A model generated the notes under the pieces. It had not been told where the DNA came from, did not search any database, and worked only from the letters and a program-made list of their open reading frames with translations. Both the position numbers and the translations under genes were made by a program. This document shows positions 8,483 through 16,003 of a DNA stretch of 64,000 bases, piece by piece. Origin of the DNA: Nocardia mangyaensis (GTDB taxonomy: Bacteria > Actinomycetota > Actinomycetes > Mycobacteriales > Mycobacteriaceae); the NCBI RefSeq assembly GCF_001886715.1, contig NZ_CP018082.1, forward strand, positions 3,844,001 to 3,908,000. The letters run 5' to 3'. Position 1 is the first letter of the stretch, and each line of letters opens with the position of its first letter.

Positions 8483-10198
8483 CGTGGACACCTGTTCGTC
8501 GTTCGCGTCGGTTCGGGCACAGTGCTTGGCCATTTCTCGGAGCACATGCTTCTGGGTTTTCCCTGCGGCATTGCGTGGCAGGAGGTCGATCAACTCGAGG
8601 TGCTCGGGCCAGTAGTGTTGCGCGACCTGGTGTTCGCGGAGGTAGCTGACCATGTCGTGGAAGGTGAGGTCGGTGCCGGGGTTAAGGACGGCGAAGGCGC
8701 AGGCCCGTTCGCCCAGTCGCTGATCGGGCATCGCGACGATCGCGACGTCGTCGATGCTGGGGTGCTCATGGAGGAGGTTCTCGATCTCTACGACCGGGAC
8801 CTTCTCCCCGCCTCGGTTGATGACGTCTTTGACCCGGCCGGTGAGGTGGACGAAGCCTGCCTCGTCGATGACCGCCAGGTCCTCGGTCCGATACCAGCCG
8901 TCGGTCGTGAATGCTTGCCGTGTCAGGTCCGCCCGCCCGAGATAGCCCTGGAAGCAGGTGGGGGAATCGATTTCGAGGTTTCCCTCGGTGCCGGGTTCCA
9001 GCATGGTCCCTTCGTCGTCGGTGATCCGTAGCTGGACCCCGTTGAGGGCTCGCCCATCGGTTCCCCAGGCGTGGCTCGGTGGATCGCCGGGTGCGCTCAA
9101 CGCAGCCAGACAGGTTTCGGTGGTACCGAACGCACCGCATACCGCGGCGCCGAGCACTTGGCTAGCGCGCTGGGTGAGCCCTCGGGGGACGGCGGCCCCG
9201 GTGACGACGAAGATCCGCAGCGAGGCGGGTGCGGGTGCACCGGCCTCTACCGCCTTGACAAGGTCAGACAAGAACGGTGTCGCTGCTTGGACGAAACTGC
9301 CCCTGTACGCGGACAACGCCTCGAGTGCGCGGTGCGGATCCCATCGGGCCTGAAGGATCTGCGGCACCCCGAGTTCCACAGCAACGCACATTCCGTAGAG
9401 GAACCCGGTCTGGTGCGCCAATGGGCTGGGGATGTGGATGACGTCGGTGCTGTTGAGTCCGAGGTGTTCGATCTCCATCGATGCCGCACGCGCCAGTGTA
9501 CGGCCGGTCATCAGTGAGCCTTTCGGCTCGCCGGTGGTCCCGGAGGTGAACAGCAGCTGGGCGATGCTGTCCGGGTCGCAGGTGCGGTGTGGGAGCGGCG
9601 CATGATCGATTCGGCCCCGCAGAAGTTCGTTCCAGTCGTGCCAGGCGACGGTGTTCGGCATCGGGGCTCGGCTATCAAGGGGTATCGCGGGGAGCACGAT
9701 CACATGCCGCAGATCCTGTGGTGTGCCACGCCGCGGGTTGGTGAGCATGTGGGCGATCGCGGTGGTGTAGTCGCGGCTACGGAAGCGGTGGGGGACGAAC
9801 AGTACCCGCGCCTGGGTGCGCCGGAGCATGAATCCGATTTCGCGTTCGCCAAGAATCGGCATCAGCGGAGTGCAGATCGCCCCGATGCGCATGGTGGCCG
9901 CGGCGATGATCACGAATTCGGTCCGGTTCGGCAGTTGCAGCGCCACCGGCTCACCGGGCTGCACACCGAGCTTGATCAACGCGCTGGCTAGCGCGTTGAT
10001 CAGGGAGTCGAGTTCAGCCCAGGTCGTGACCCTTCCTGCTGGGCCAGTATCGACCACCGCGACATCGTTCGGTCGCTGCTTAGCCCATTGACTCACCCGA
10101 TCCGGCAGCGTGCACTGCGCGCCGATCCTCGCGCGGGCGTCCTGGCGGGGTTGCGTGTGCGGTTCGGCTTGGAGTGGTTGTTCTCGCTCGACGCTCAT
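8483..10198 (-). CDS. Acid-CoA ligase domain, cyclohexanecarboxylate-CoA-ligase-like (middle part of fused frame)
   Basis: About 572 residues of an ANL ligase. Core motifs are all present: phosphate loop FTSGTTGEPKGS, GAFGTTET, the adenine/ribose region YRTEDLAVID with the hinge GRVKDVINRGGEKV, and the C-terminal catalytic lysine in RNAAGKTQKHVLRE. It makes an acyl-AMP and then the acyl-CoA of a carboxylic acid. Overall look is that of medium-chain or alicyclic acid ligases such as cyclohexanecarboxylate-CoA ligase, which fits neighbours that reduce alicyclic CoA esters. ATG 10198 (MSVEREQ) is a possible start but lies inside the EPSP-synthase frame with only a weak GGA ahead, and no stop separates the two domains. 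Confidence 0.85.
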
Positions 10199-10893
10199 TG
10201 CGATTCCGAAGCCGTTCATTGTCTCCAAGTACGTCGGGTAGGAAATTCTGTACGCGTTCGGATAGGTCAGCCTCGACTCGCCTCGACTCGCCGAGGCGGC
10301 GATCGCCAGTGACATGAGAACCCGATGATCGTTGAACGAGGACAGTCTGGCCCCCACCAACCCACCCACTCCGCGCACGCGCAGCACGTTTCGGTCCAGG
10401 GTGAGGTCGGCGCCCATCTTGTTGAGCTGGAGCATGGCCGAGACCCGATCCGACTCCTTGAGCCGGACGTGCCCGATATTGGAGAAGGTGCTTTCACCGT
10501 CGGCGAAGGTGCTCATCACCGACAGAATCGGGAGCATGTCCGGGATTGTGCGACAGTCGACATCGGTGGGCCTGAGCCGGATTCCGCTATGAGCGATCCG
10601 CACGCCCCCGACGGTGGGTTCCATGGGCACACCCATTTCTCGGGCGATCTCGAGGAACCTCATCTCCGGGTGGTCCACCGCAGAACCAGCGAGCTGGGTC
10701 AATCCACGCAGCACGACATCGCCTGGGTGCAGGGCAGCAGCCGCAACGCCGAAGGCGGCCGATCCGATGTCGGGGGGCATCACCAGATCACACGGGATCG
10801 GTAACTGATCGGGTTCGATCTCGAACCGACCCCAGTTCGGGGTGGCATGCACCGTAAGCCCGAAATTCTGCATCATCGCGATGGTCAGTTCGA
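10199..10893 (-). pseudogene. EPSP-synthase-like domain, C-terminal half (separated from its N-terminal half by IS481)
   Basis: This half starts IELTIAMMQNFGL directly after the duplicated target and shows the C-terminal EPSP synthase signatures TIPDMLPI (catalytic Asp, D313 in E. coli), HVRLKESDRV (E341 and R344) and FNDHRVLM (R386). The lysine that binds PEP (K411, in AKTFP of E. coli) aligns by eye to Ile in RISYP. In the present sequence the half is in frame with the IS481 transposase, so any translation yields a transposase-led hybrid rather than a working enzyme. Downstream it runs without a stop into the CoA ligase. Confidence 0.85.
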
Positions 10894-10899
10894 TATAGG

Positions 10900-11896
10900 T
10901 GTATGAGGCCATGACGTTGGTGACGCCTCTGCGGAGGCGGCTGGCTGGTGGCCGGTTCCCGGCAGCCGAATGTGGTCGATGGTAGTTGTAGTGGATGTTC
11001 CAGATGCCGAGGGCGTGGGCTCGTTGGTGTTCGGATGTCCATTCGCGGGCGTAGAGGAACTCCTCGGCCAGGATCCGGTTGTAGCGCTCGACCTTGCCGT
11101 TGTGACGCGGCGTGTATGGCCTGATGCGTTGGTGGCGAGCGCCACGCAACGCCTTGGCGAAGTCTGCGGCGCGGTAGCAAGAGCCGTTGTCGGTCACGAT
11201 CCGCTCGAGGAAGACGATGCCGTGTGCACAGAAGAACGCTCGCGCCCGGTCCATGAATCCCTGTGCGGTCGCGGATTTTTCGTCGTCGAGGGCTTCGGTG
11301 TAGGCCAGCCGCGAGAACCCGTCGACCGCGGAGTGCAGATAGACGTATCCGGCTTTGGCTCCTCGCTTCTTGGCAGCTGCGGCGGCCTTGGCCTGGGCGG
11401 AGTCGCGGCCGTGAGCCCGCCAGCCGCCACCGTCGGGAATGCGCCCGACCTTCTTCACGTCGACATGGACCATGTGCCCTGGCCGCTTGGCCACGATCCG
11501 GCGTGGTGAGCGATTGTTCTCACCGGTCGGGTCGATGAACCGGCGTCGGTTCAAGCCCAGGTTGAGCAACTGCCTGGTCACGGTCCTGACCGCGATATCG
11601 ACACTGTCACTACGTAGTTCGTGCGCGATTCGTCTGGCCGGCCACTTCTTGTCGCGGCGCATCTTCTCGATCCGGCGGGTCACCTCGACTGATGTGGCCC
11701 TCGGTTGATGATGCGGCGTGCTGGAACGCTCGGCCAGGCCCAACGCACCGAACCGGCGGTGCCGGTTGACCCATTTCGAGGCGGTTTGACGTGAAATGCC
11801 CATCTCGGCAGCGACGTGAGCGATCGGGCGGGTCTGGCAGCGCTGCACCAGGCGGCGACGACCTTCGATGGACAGTGGGGCGTTACGGTGGGTCAC
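10900..11896 (-). CDS. IS481-family transposase, no own stop codon, reads through into host gene
   Basis: About 330 residues: N-terminal helix-turn-helix (AHVAAEMGISRQTASKWV, residues 25-43), then the rve/DDE core with Asp in HVDVKKVGRIPDG, Asp in IVTDNGSCYRA and Glu in HNGKVERYNRILAEE. GTG 11896 is the start used. The frame ends the element as NVMASYT and, because of the six-base duplication, continues in frame into the EPSP-synthase half, the ligase and the dehydrogenase, giving an open frame of 1529 codons down to 7307. The protein is otherwise full length and probably still folds as a transposase with a very long tail. Confidence 0.88.
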
Positions 11897-12013
11897 GGAC
11901 GGGTCTTCCCGGTCGAGCGGACGGAGGATGTGGTGTTTTCCATCCTGCCGCCGGGAGATCCGTCCCCTCAGCTCACCCCTGTCCGGGCGTCAACAACCTC
12001 ATGACCCACAACA
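10900..12013 (-). mobile_element. IS481-family insertion sequence, 1114 bp, inserted in the EPSP-synthase-like domain
   Basis: Six-base target duplications TATAGG lie at 10894-10899 and 12014-12019. The ends form an imperfect inverted repeat of about 28 bases (21 matches), each beginning TGT. One transposase gene runs on the minus strand, the same direction as the host gene. Removing the element plus one TATAGG gives a continuous host reading frame (GELNEQPY joined to IELTIAMM), matching normal EPSP synthase order. Confidence 0.93.
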
Positions 12014-12593
12014 TATAGGGCTGCTCGTTCAGCTCACCCTGTACCTCGATCACAGTGGGGCCAGTGGCGAACGGCGCCAGCAGGATCAGACCCGAGATCC
12101 ATTGCGAGAGGGTTCCCGCGATCTGCACCCGTCCCCCCGTAGGGCGCTGGGCGGCCACCCGGATCGGCGGGCACCCATCACTGGACTCGACCAGCACACC
12201 CATCTGCCCCAACGCGCGCAACAGCGGCTCGACCGGCCGCCGCCGGAAAGCCTTGTGCGCGTCGACTACCACCGGGCCCTGGGCCAACGAGGCCAGGCCG
12301 ATCATGAAGTAGAGAGTCGTTCCGGAGCTGCCTGCAGAGACGGTCTCACGCAGGGGCCGGTAGGGGCCCCCATGAACGAGGTAGGTATCGCCGTCGATCT
12401 CGATTTCGGTGCCCAGGTTGCGGAGCAGGGCGAGGGTGTACTGCACGTGGCGCGCTTTCGACAGCCCGGTGATTCTGCTGATGCCCGGCGCCAAGGAGGC
12501 AAGGATCAATGCGCGGTGGACATGATATTTCGATCGGGGAACGAGGGCCTCGCCCGTCAGGCGATGAGGCTTGCCTTCGACACGTAGATACAT
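12014..12593 (-). pseudogene. EPSP-synthase-like domain, N-terminal half (cut by IS481)
   Basis: ATG 12593 has GGAG eight bases upstream and is preferred over an upstream TTG at 12632. The half shows EPSP synthase features SKYHVHRALILASL (K22 and R27 kept, S23 changed to Tyr), SSGTTLYF (where E. coli has NAGTAMR, so Asn94 and Arg100 are changed), RRRPVEPL (R124 kept) and LSQWISGL (S170, Q171 kept). It then reads GELNEQPY and is broken. The joined domain would have about 425 residues, as in E. coli AroA (427). It begins 49 bases after the DAHP synthase stop. Altered substrate residues suggest a specialised, non-canonical AroA homologue rather than the housekeeping enzyme. Confidence 0.85.
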
Positions 12594-12642
12594 AGACCCG
12601 ACTCCAACAACTCGTGTGAGACCACTTGTCAACAGCGCTCGG

Positions 12643-13734
12643 TCAACGCTGACGTTTGGACCGGCGCGGGATTGTTCGGGTTCTCGATCGTGCCGCGGCG
12701 GCGAGTTCGGTCAGTACTTCGGCGGTCGTCGACCAGCTCATGCACTGATCGGTGATGCTCTGACCACGTATCAGCGGTTGTGTAGCCACCGCGTTCTGGG
12801 TGCCGGGCGACAGAAAACTCTCCAACATGATCCCGCAGACCGCGGTATCACCAGTGGCGATTCGGTCGGCGATGTCATGGGCGACCACACGCTGGCGTTC
12901 ATGGCTTTTGTCGCTGTTGGCATGGCTCGCATCGATAATCAGCCGCTCAGGCAGACCGGACGCTGCAAGAATCCGATACGCCTCTCGTTCGGCTTCGAGG
13001 TGATAATTCGTGCCGCTCCTGCCGCCGCGCAGTACCAGATGGCAATCAGGATTTCCCGCAGTATGCCTGAACGCCACAGTACCCTCGGGGGCCATGCCGA
13101 TCCATGGTTGTGGGTGCGAAGCCGTGAGGATCGCGTTGACGGCGGCGGCTATCGAGCCATCAGTTGCGTTCTTCATTCCGACAGGCATCGGCAAACCGCT
13201 GGCGAGTTGCCGATGAATCTGCGATTCCACAGTTCGGGCACCAATGCATCCCCATGAGACCAAGTCGTCCAGATACGCCGGCCCGACCGCGCTCACCCAT
13301 TCCATAGCGATCGGCAAACCCAGGTCCGTAATCTTCATGGAAATAGATCGTGCCAATGCGAACCCACGCGCCGGATCGGCGTGACCGAAAACATCCGGAA
13401 CTATCGCCATCCCCGGCCATCCCGATGCGGTCCGCGATTTCTCGAAATAGGTTCGCATCACTACGGCCAGGTCGTCGGAGAGTTCCCGAGAAACCAAGGC
13501 GAGCCGTTCAGCGAACTCGATAATGGCTTCACTGTCATGCACCGAGCAAGGTCCGACTATAACGAGCAACCTCTTGTCATTGCCGCACAAAATTTGCCGT
13601 ATCGCAGTGCGTCCATAGTTGACGGTGACTGCCGAAGTTTCTGTAATTTGTCGCGCCGCACGCAGATTGTTAGGGCTAGGCAATCTTTCCCACACCGTTG
13701 GTTGCCGGGAGAGTCCTTCTTCTGTCACACACAT
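12643..13734 (-). CDS. 3-deoxy-7-phosphoheptulonate (DAHP) synthase, class I (AroF/G/H type)
   Basis: A 363-residue enzyme condensing PEP and erythrose-4-phosphate, the first step of the shikimate pathway, in the cytoplasm with a divalent metal. Signatures of the class I alpha family are clear: VIVGPCSVHD (residue about 57), RTYFEKSRTASGWPG, SWGCIGARTVESQIHREL-like sequence, GNPDCHLVLRGG and IIDASHANSDK, ending with SITDQCMSW. Actinomycetes normally use a class II enzyme for primary metabolism, and class I copies are often placed in secondary-metabolite clusters to raise shikimate supply. It sits between the methyltransferase and the EPSP-synthase-like gene on the same strand. The ATG at 13734 lacks a clear ribosome site; the GTG two codons on is an alternative. 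Confidence 0.92.
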   Translation of the reverse strand: MCVTEEGLSRQPTVWERLPSPNNLRAARQITETSAVTVNYGRTAIRQILCGNDKRLLVIVGPCSVHDSEAIIEFAERLALVSRELSDDLAVVMRTYFEKSRTASGWPGMAIVPDVFGHADPARGFALARSISMKITDLGLPIAMEWVSAVGPAYLDDLVSWGCIGARTVESQIHRQLASGLPMPVGMKNATDGSIAAAVNAILTASHPQPWIGMAPEGTVAFRHTAGNPDCHLVLRGGRSGTNYHLEAEREAYRILAASGLPERLIIDASHANSDKSHERQRVVAHDIADRIATGDTAVCGIMLESFLSPGTQNAVATQPLIRGQSITDQCMSWSTTAEVLTELAAAARSRTRTIPRRSKRQR

Positions 13735-13901
13735 AGGGCAATCTCGCCTTCGGGAGACATCGTCGCTTCGCTACGAAATCAGGATGGTGACGAGCCTGTT
13801 CGATCGGACCGAATCCATCACTGCGGAATCGAGCTTCCGTCACAATGGCTGTCTGCGAAGTTCTCGCTTCGACAACCGCTGCCGCCGATCACTCGAAGCC
13901 G

Positions 13902-14798
13902 TCAGCGTAGGTGAACTTCCATGAAGGTCATGACATCGTCTGGGTCCCGATGGAGGGTGATCGTGTCGATACGGTCGGTCGCAACCTCGCTCAACAGTGC
14001 GCGCATGTCCTGCTCGTCCCTGTGCACGAGCGGCCAATCCATCACCGCCTCGAGTAGGGCGGCATCGCCGAACCCCCGCACGATGTTGGCGATGTGCAGA
14101 ACCCCGCCAGGTGCGAGAGAGTCGATCAGGCATCGCGTCAACGGGATCGCGGTGCGCTCGGTCAGATAGTCGTACAGACCGCCGGCAAGTATCAGATCTA
14201 CCTGCTCAGCGATGGATCCCTGCTCGCAGATCCCTCGCACCGAACTATGGACAGGGATCACCCCGTAGTCCTTCTCGGCCACGTGGAGTGAATCCAAGTC
14301 CTGGTCCACCGCGAAGTAACTTTTCAAGGTGCCGCTCCGGACCGCGGTACTACCGTGGGCCTCCCGCGCGTGCCCCGCGCCTACCGATGCCACCCGAGCA
14401 TCAGTTCTCCGTGCCGACACCGCATCTACCGCCGAACTGAAAAGTTGTCTCCGATATCGAACTGCCCGAAATGGTGGGATATCGCAGCCGTAGGTGAAGA
14501 GCTCAGCACTAAATCCTTCGAGGCTCGGCAGGTCGCTCCCGATGCCGTAAATCATGTCCATTGTCACCGCATCGCCTGGATAGCCGCGAGGCTTGCGGAA
14601 ACTCCGTCCGATGAGCGGGTCCTGGCGTAATAGTTCCGACAATGCATGGGATGAGGTCAGCACCCGTACCCTATACCAGTCGGCAGGCGTGAGGAAACGC
14701 CGCTGATCCCTGAGCCAATCACGAACCCGATCGAGCGGGTCGACCACCTGACCTGCGATCAGTTCGGTAAATGCCTTATCGAGAATGGATATATCCAA
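13902..14798 (-). CDS. SAM-dependent methyltransferase, PhcB/EF-type
   Basis: A 298-residue class I methyltransferase. The N-terminal part contains FRKPRGYPGDAVTMDMIY, typical of the family that includes PhcB (3-hydroxypalmitate methyl-ester signal synthesis), followed by the SAM-binding glycine loop ASVGAGHAREA near residue 135, and an acidic strand FAVDQDLDSL. I chose TTG 14798 as start because GGAGG sits seven bases upstream; the frame stays open to a GTG at 14870 with no ribosome site. It is the most upstream gene of the DAHP synthase/EPSP-like operon, with a 167-base gap to the DAHP synthase gene. Substrate unknown: a carboxyl or hydroxyl group of the pathway product, or a signal, are possible. 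Confidence 0.75.
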   Translation of the reverse strand: MDISILDKAFTELIAGQVVDPLDRVRDWLRDQRRFLTPADWYRVRVLTSSHALSELLRQDPLIGRSFRKPRGYPGDAVTMDMIYGIGSDLPSLEGFSAELFTYGCDIPPFRAVRYRRQLFSSAVDAVSARRTDARVASVGAGHAREAHGSTAVRSGTLKSYFAVDQDLDSLHVAEKDYGVIPVHSSVRGICEQGSIAEQVDLILAGGLYDYLTERTAIPLTRCLIDSLAPGGVLHIANIVRGFGDAALLEAVMDWPLVHRDEQDMRALLSEVATDRIDTITLHRDPDDVMTFMEVHLR

Positions 14799-15235
14799 AG
14801 CCCAGCCTCCAGCTCCTATTACGATTGCAGCTGTTTCGCAGCGTAAATATTCGGTGACGCAGATTTGCACACGGAAAGCGAAGAATTGCCGACGAGCCGA
14901 TAGGCGCAGAAGGGTCAGCAGGTGATGATCTCAACATTTGCATGAACACCGATTTGACCGCCATTGGTCCTGCATCCACTATATCCGCTGACAGGCCGAA
15001 ACGGAAGGGGTTATCGCCGGTCAGGAACACAACCTTCGCCTGATTCGGACCCGATAAAACAGACTAGTCTGGTCGACAATTCCGACCATGGAACTCGGTG
15101 ACGGGTGGTCGGCTCCCCCGGTCCGCCGTACGCGTCGACAGCCTGAATCACATCAGCAGGCCGATACTGAGTAGACGACTACCTGCGCCTCCCCTTCCGT
15201 CCACCAGCGGCGCGCCACTGCTCACAAGTGACCTT
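14799..15235. other. Non-coding stretch upstream of the methyltransferase
   Basis: About 440 bases with lower GC than the flanks. It should contain the promoter of the minus-strand methyltransferase operon. The only dyad seen is a five-base repeat GGTCG/CGACC around 15070-15087. No gene or RNA recognised. Confidence 0.5.
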
Positions 15236-15612
15236 TTAGTTCGCCCCACCTGTCCCGTCCACGATCAGCACCGCACCACGCGGGAACCGGGTGCGGGGCC
15301 GTAGCGCCAACGCTGGTCCGAGGTCCTCGATCACCGGGGCGGCGGCTGATTTCGAGACGCCGAACACGGCCGCGATTTGCCGCATTGTGAGTTTGTTCGC
15401 CAGTAGGCGGCCACCAGCAGCACCCGGTCTCCGAAGCACAAGCCCCCGGTCGGCCGCGCGGGCGGTCAGCGCCCTCGCGGCCGCAACTGTGTGATCAGGC
15501 GAGCGAACGTGGCTGGCCGCAGCCCGGAGAACAACTCCACCATCACCGGGTCAGCTGCTGAGATCACCACCGGTGAGCGGTACCTGTTTCTGCTCAACGA
15601 CTTACGAGACAT
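15236..15612 (-). pseudogene. IS5-family transposase remnant (N-terminal part, frameshifted)
   Basis: Reads MVELFSGLRPATFARLITQL in one frame, then after a shift near 15460 LLVAAYWRTNLTMRQIAAVF and FGVSKSAAAPVIEDL, ending GAVLIVDGTG: the N-terminal helix-turn-helix and the first catalytic Asp of IS5-type transposases. It stops at 15236, so the catalytic core is missing. Its 5' end overlaps the last bases of the cupin gene. Confidence 0.65.
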
Positions 15613-16003
15613 CCCTTGGTGCAGGTCGGCTCGGTGGCAACACTTGCACGGCGGGCGGGGCACCGGCGGGCAAAAGATACGTCGCGATCATGCGGACAGG
15701 CCGGTCGCCCAGGTTGCGGCCGTCATGGATCCATTCCGGATCCCCAGGTTCGACCAAGGCCTCACCGGCACGATACTTGCGCGACCCACCATCCGGTCGA
15801 CATTGCGTCACCTCGCCTTCGAGGACGATCACGATGACCGGTCCGGGGTGGTAGTGCCATCCGGTGCCCTCGCCCGGCATGATGGTGACGTCACGCACCA
15901 GCACCTCCATCTCACCGAACGCGGCTATGGCAAGTCCTTCCGCGCTGTATCCGAAGGCAAGTTCGGTTGCATGGAAGCCTGATTCGGGACTCTTCTCGAT
16001 CAC
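15602..16003 (-). CDS. Cupin-domain protein
   Basis: A 133-residue single-domain cupin. The metal-binding motif 1 is GEGTGWHYHPGPVIVIVLEGE (first half GEGTGWHYHPG) and motif 2 is PGDPEWIHDGRNLGD. GTG 16003 overlaps the stop of the TPP enzyme as GTGA, with GGAG nine bases upstream, so the two are translationally coupled. Such small cupins act as isomerases, oxygenases or binding proteins; no substrate can be named. The 3' end abuts an IS5 remnant, so the last few residues may have been altered by that insertion. Confidence 0.8.
   Translation of the reverse strand: MIEKSPESGFHATELAFGYSAEGLAIAAFGEMEVLVRDVTIMPGEGTGWHYHPGPVIVIVLEGEVTQCRPDGGSRKYRAGEALVEPGDPEWIHDGRNLGDRPVRMIATYLLPAGAPPAVQVLPPSRPAPRDVS

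Noticed and set aside
15236..15612. That the two IS5 fragments (here and 2506-2954) are halves of one element split by inversion
   Set aside because: They cover complementary parts but their sequence styles suggest different IS5 subgroups; no junction evidence.
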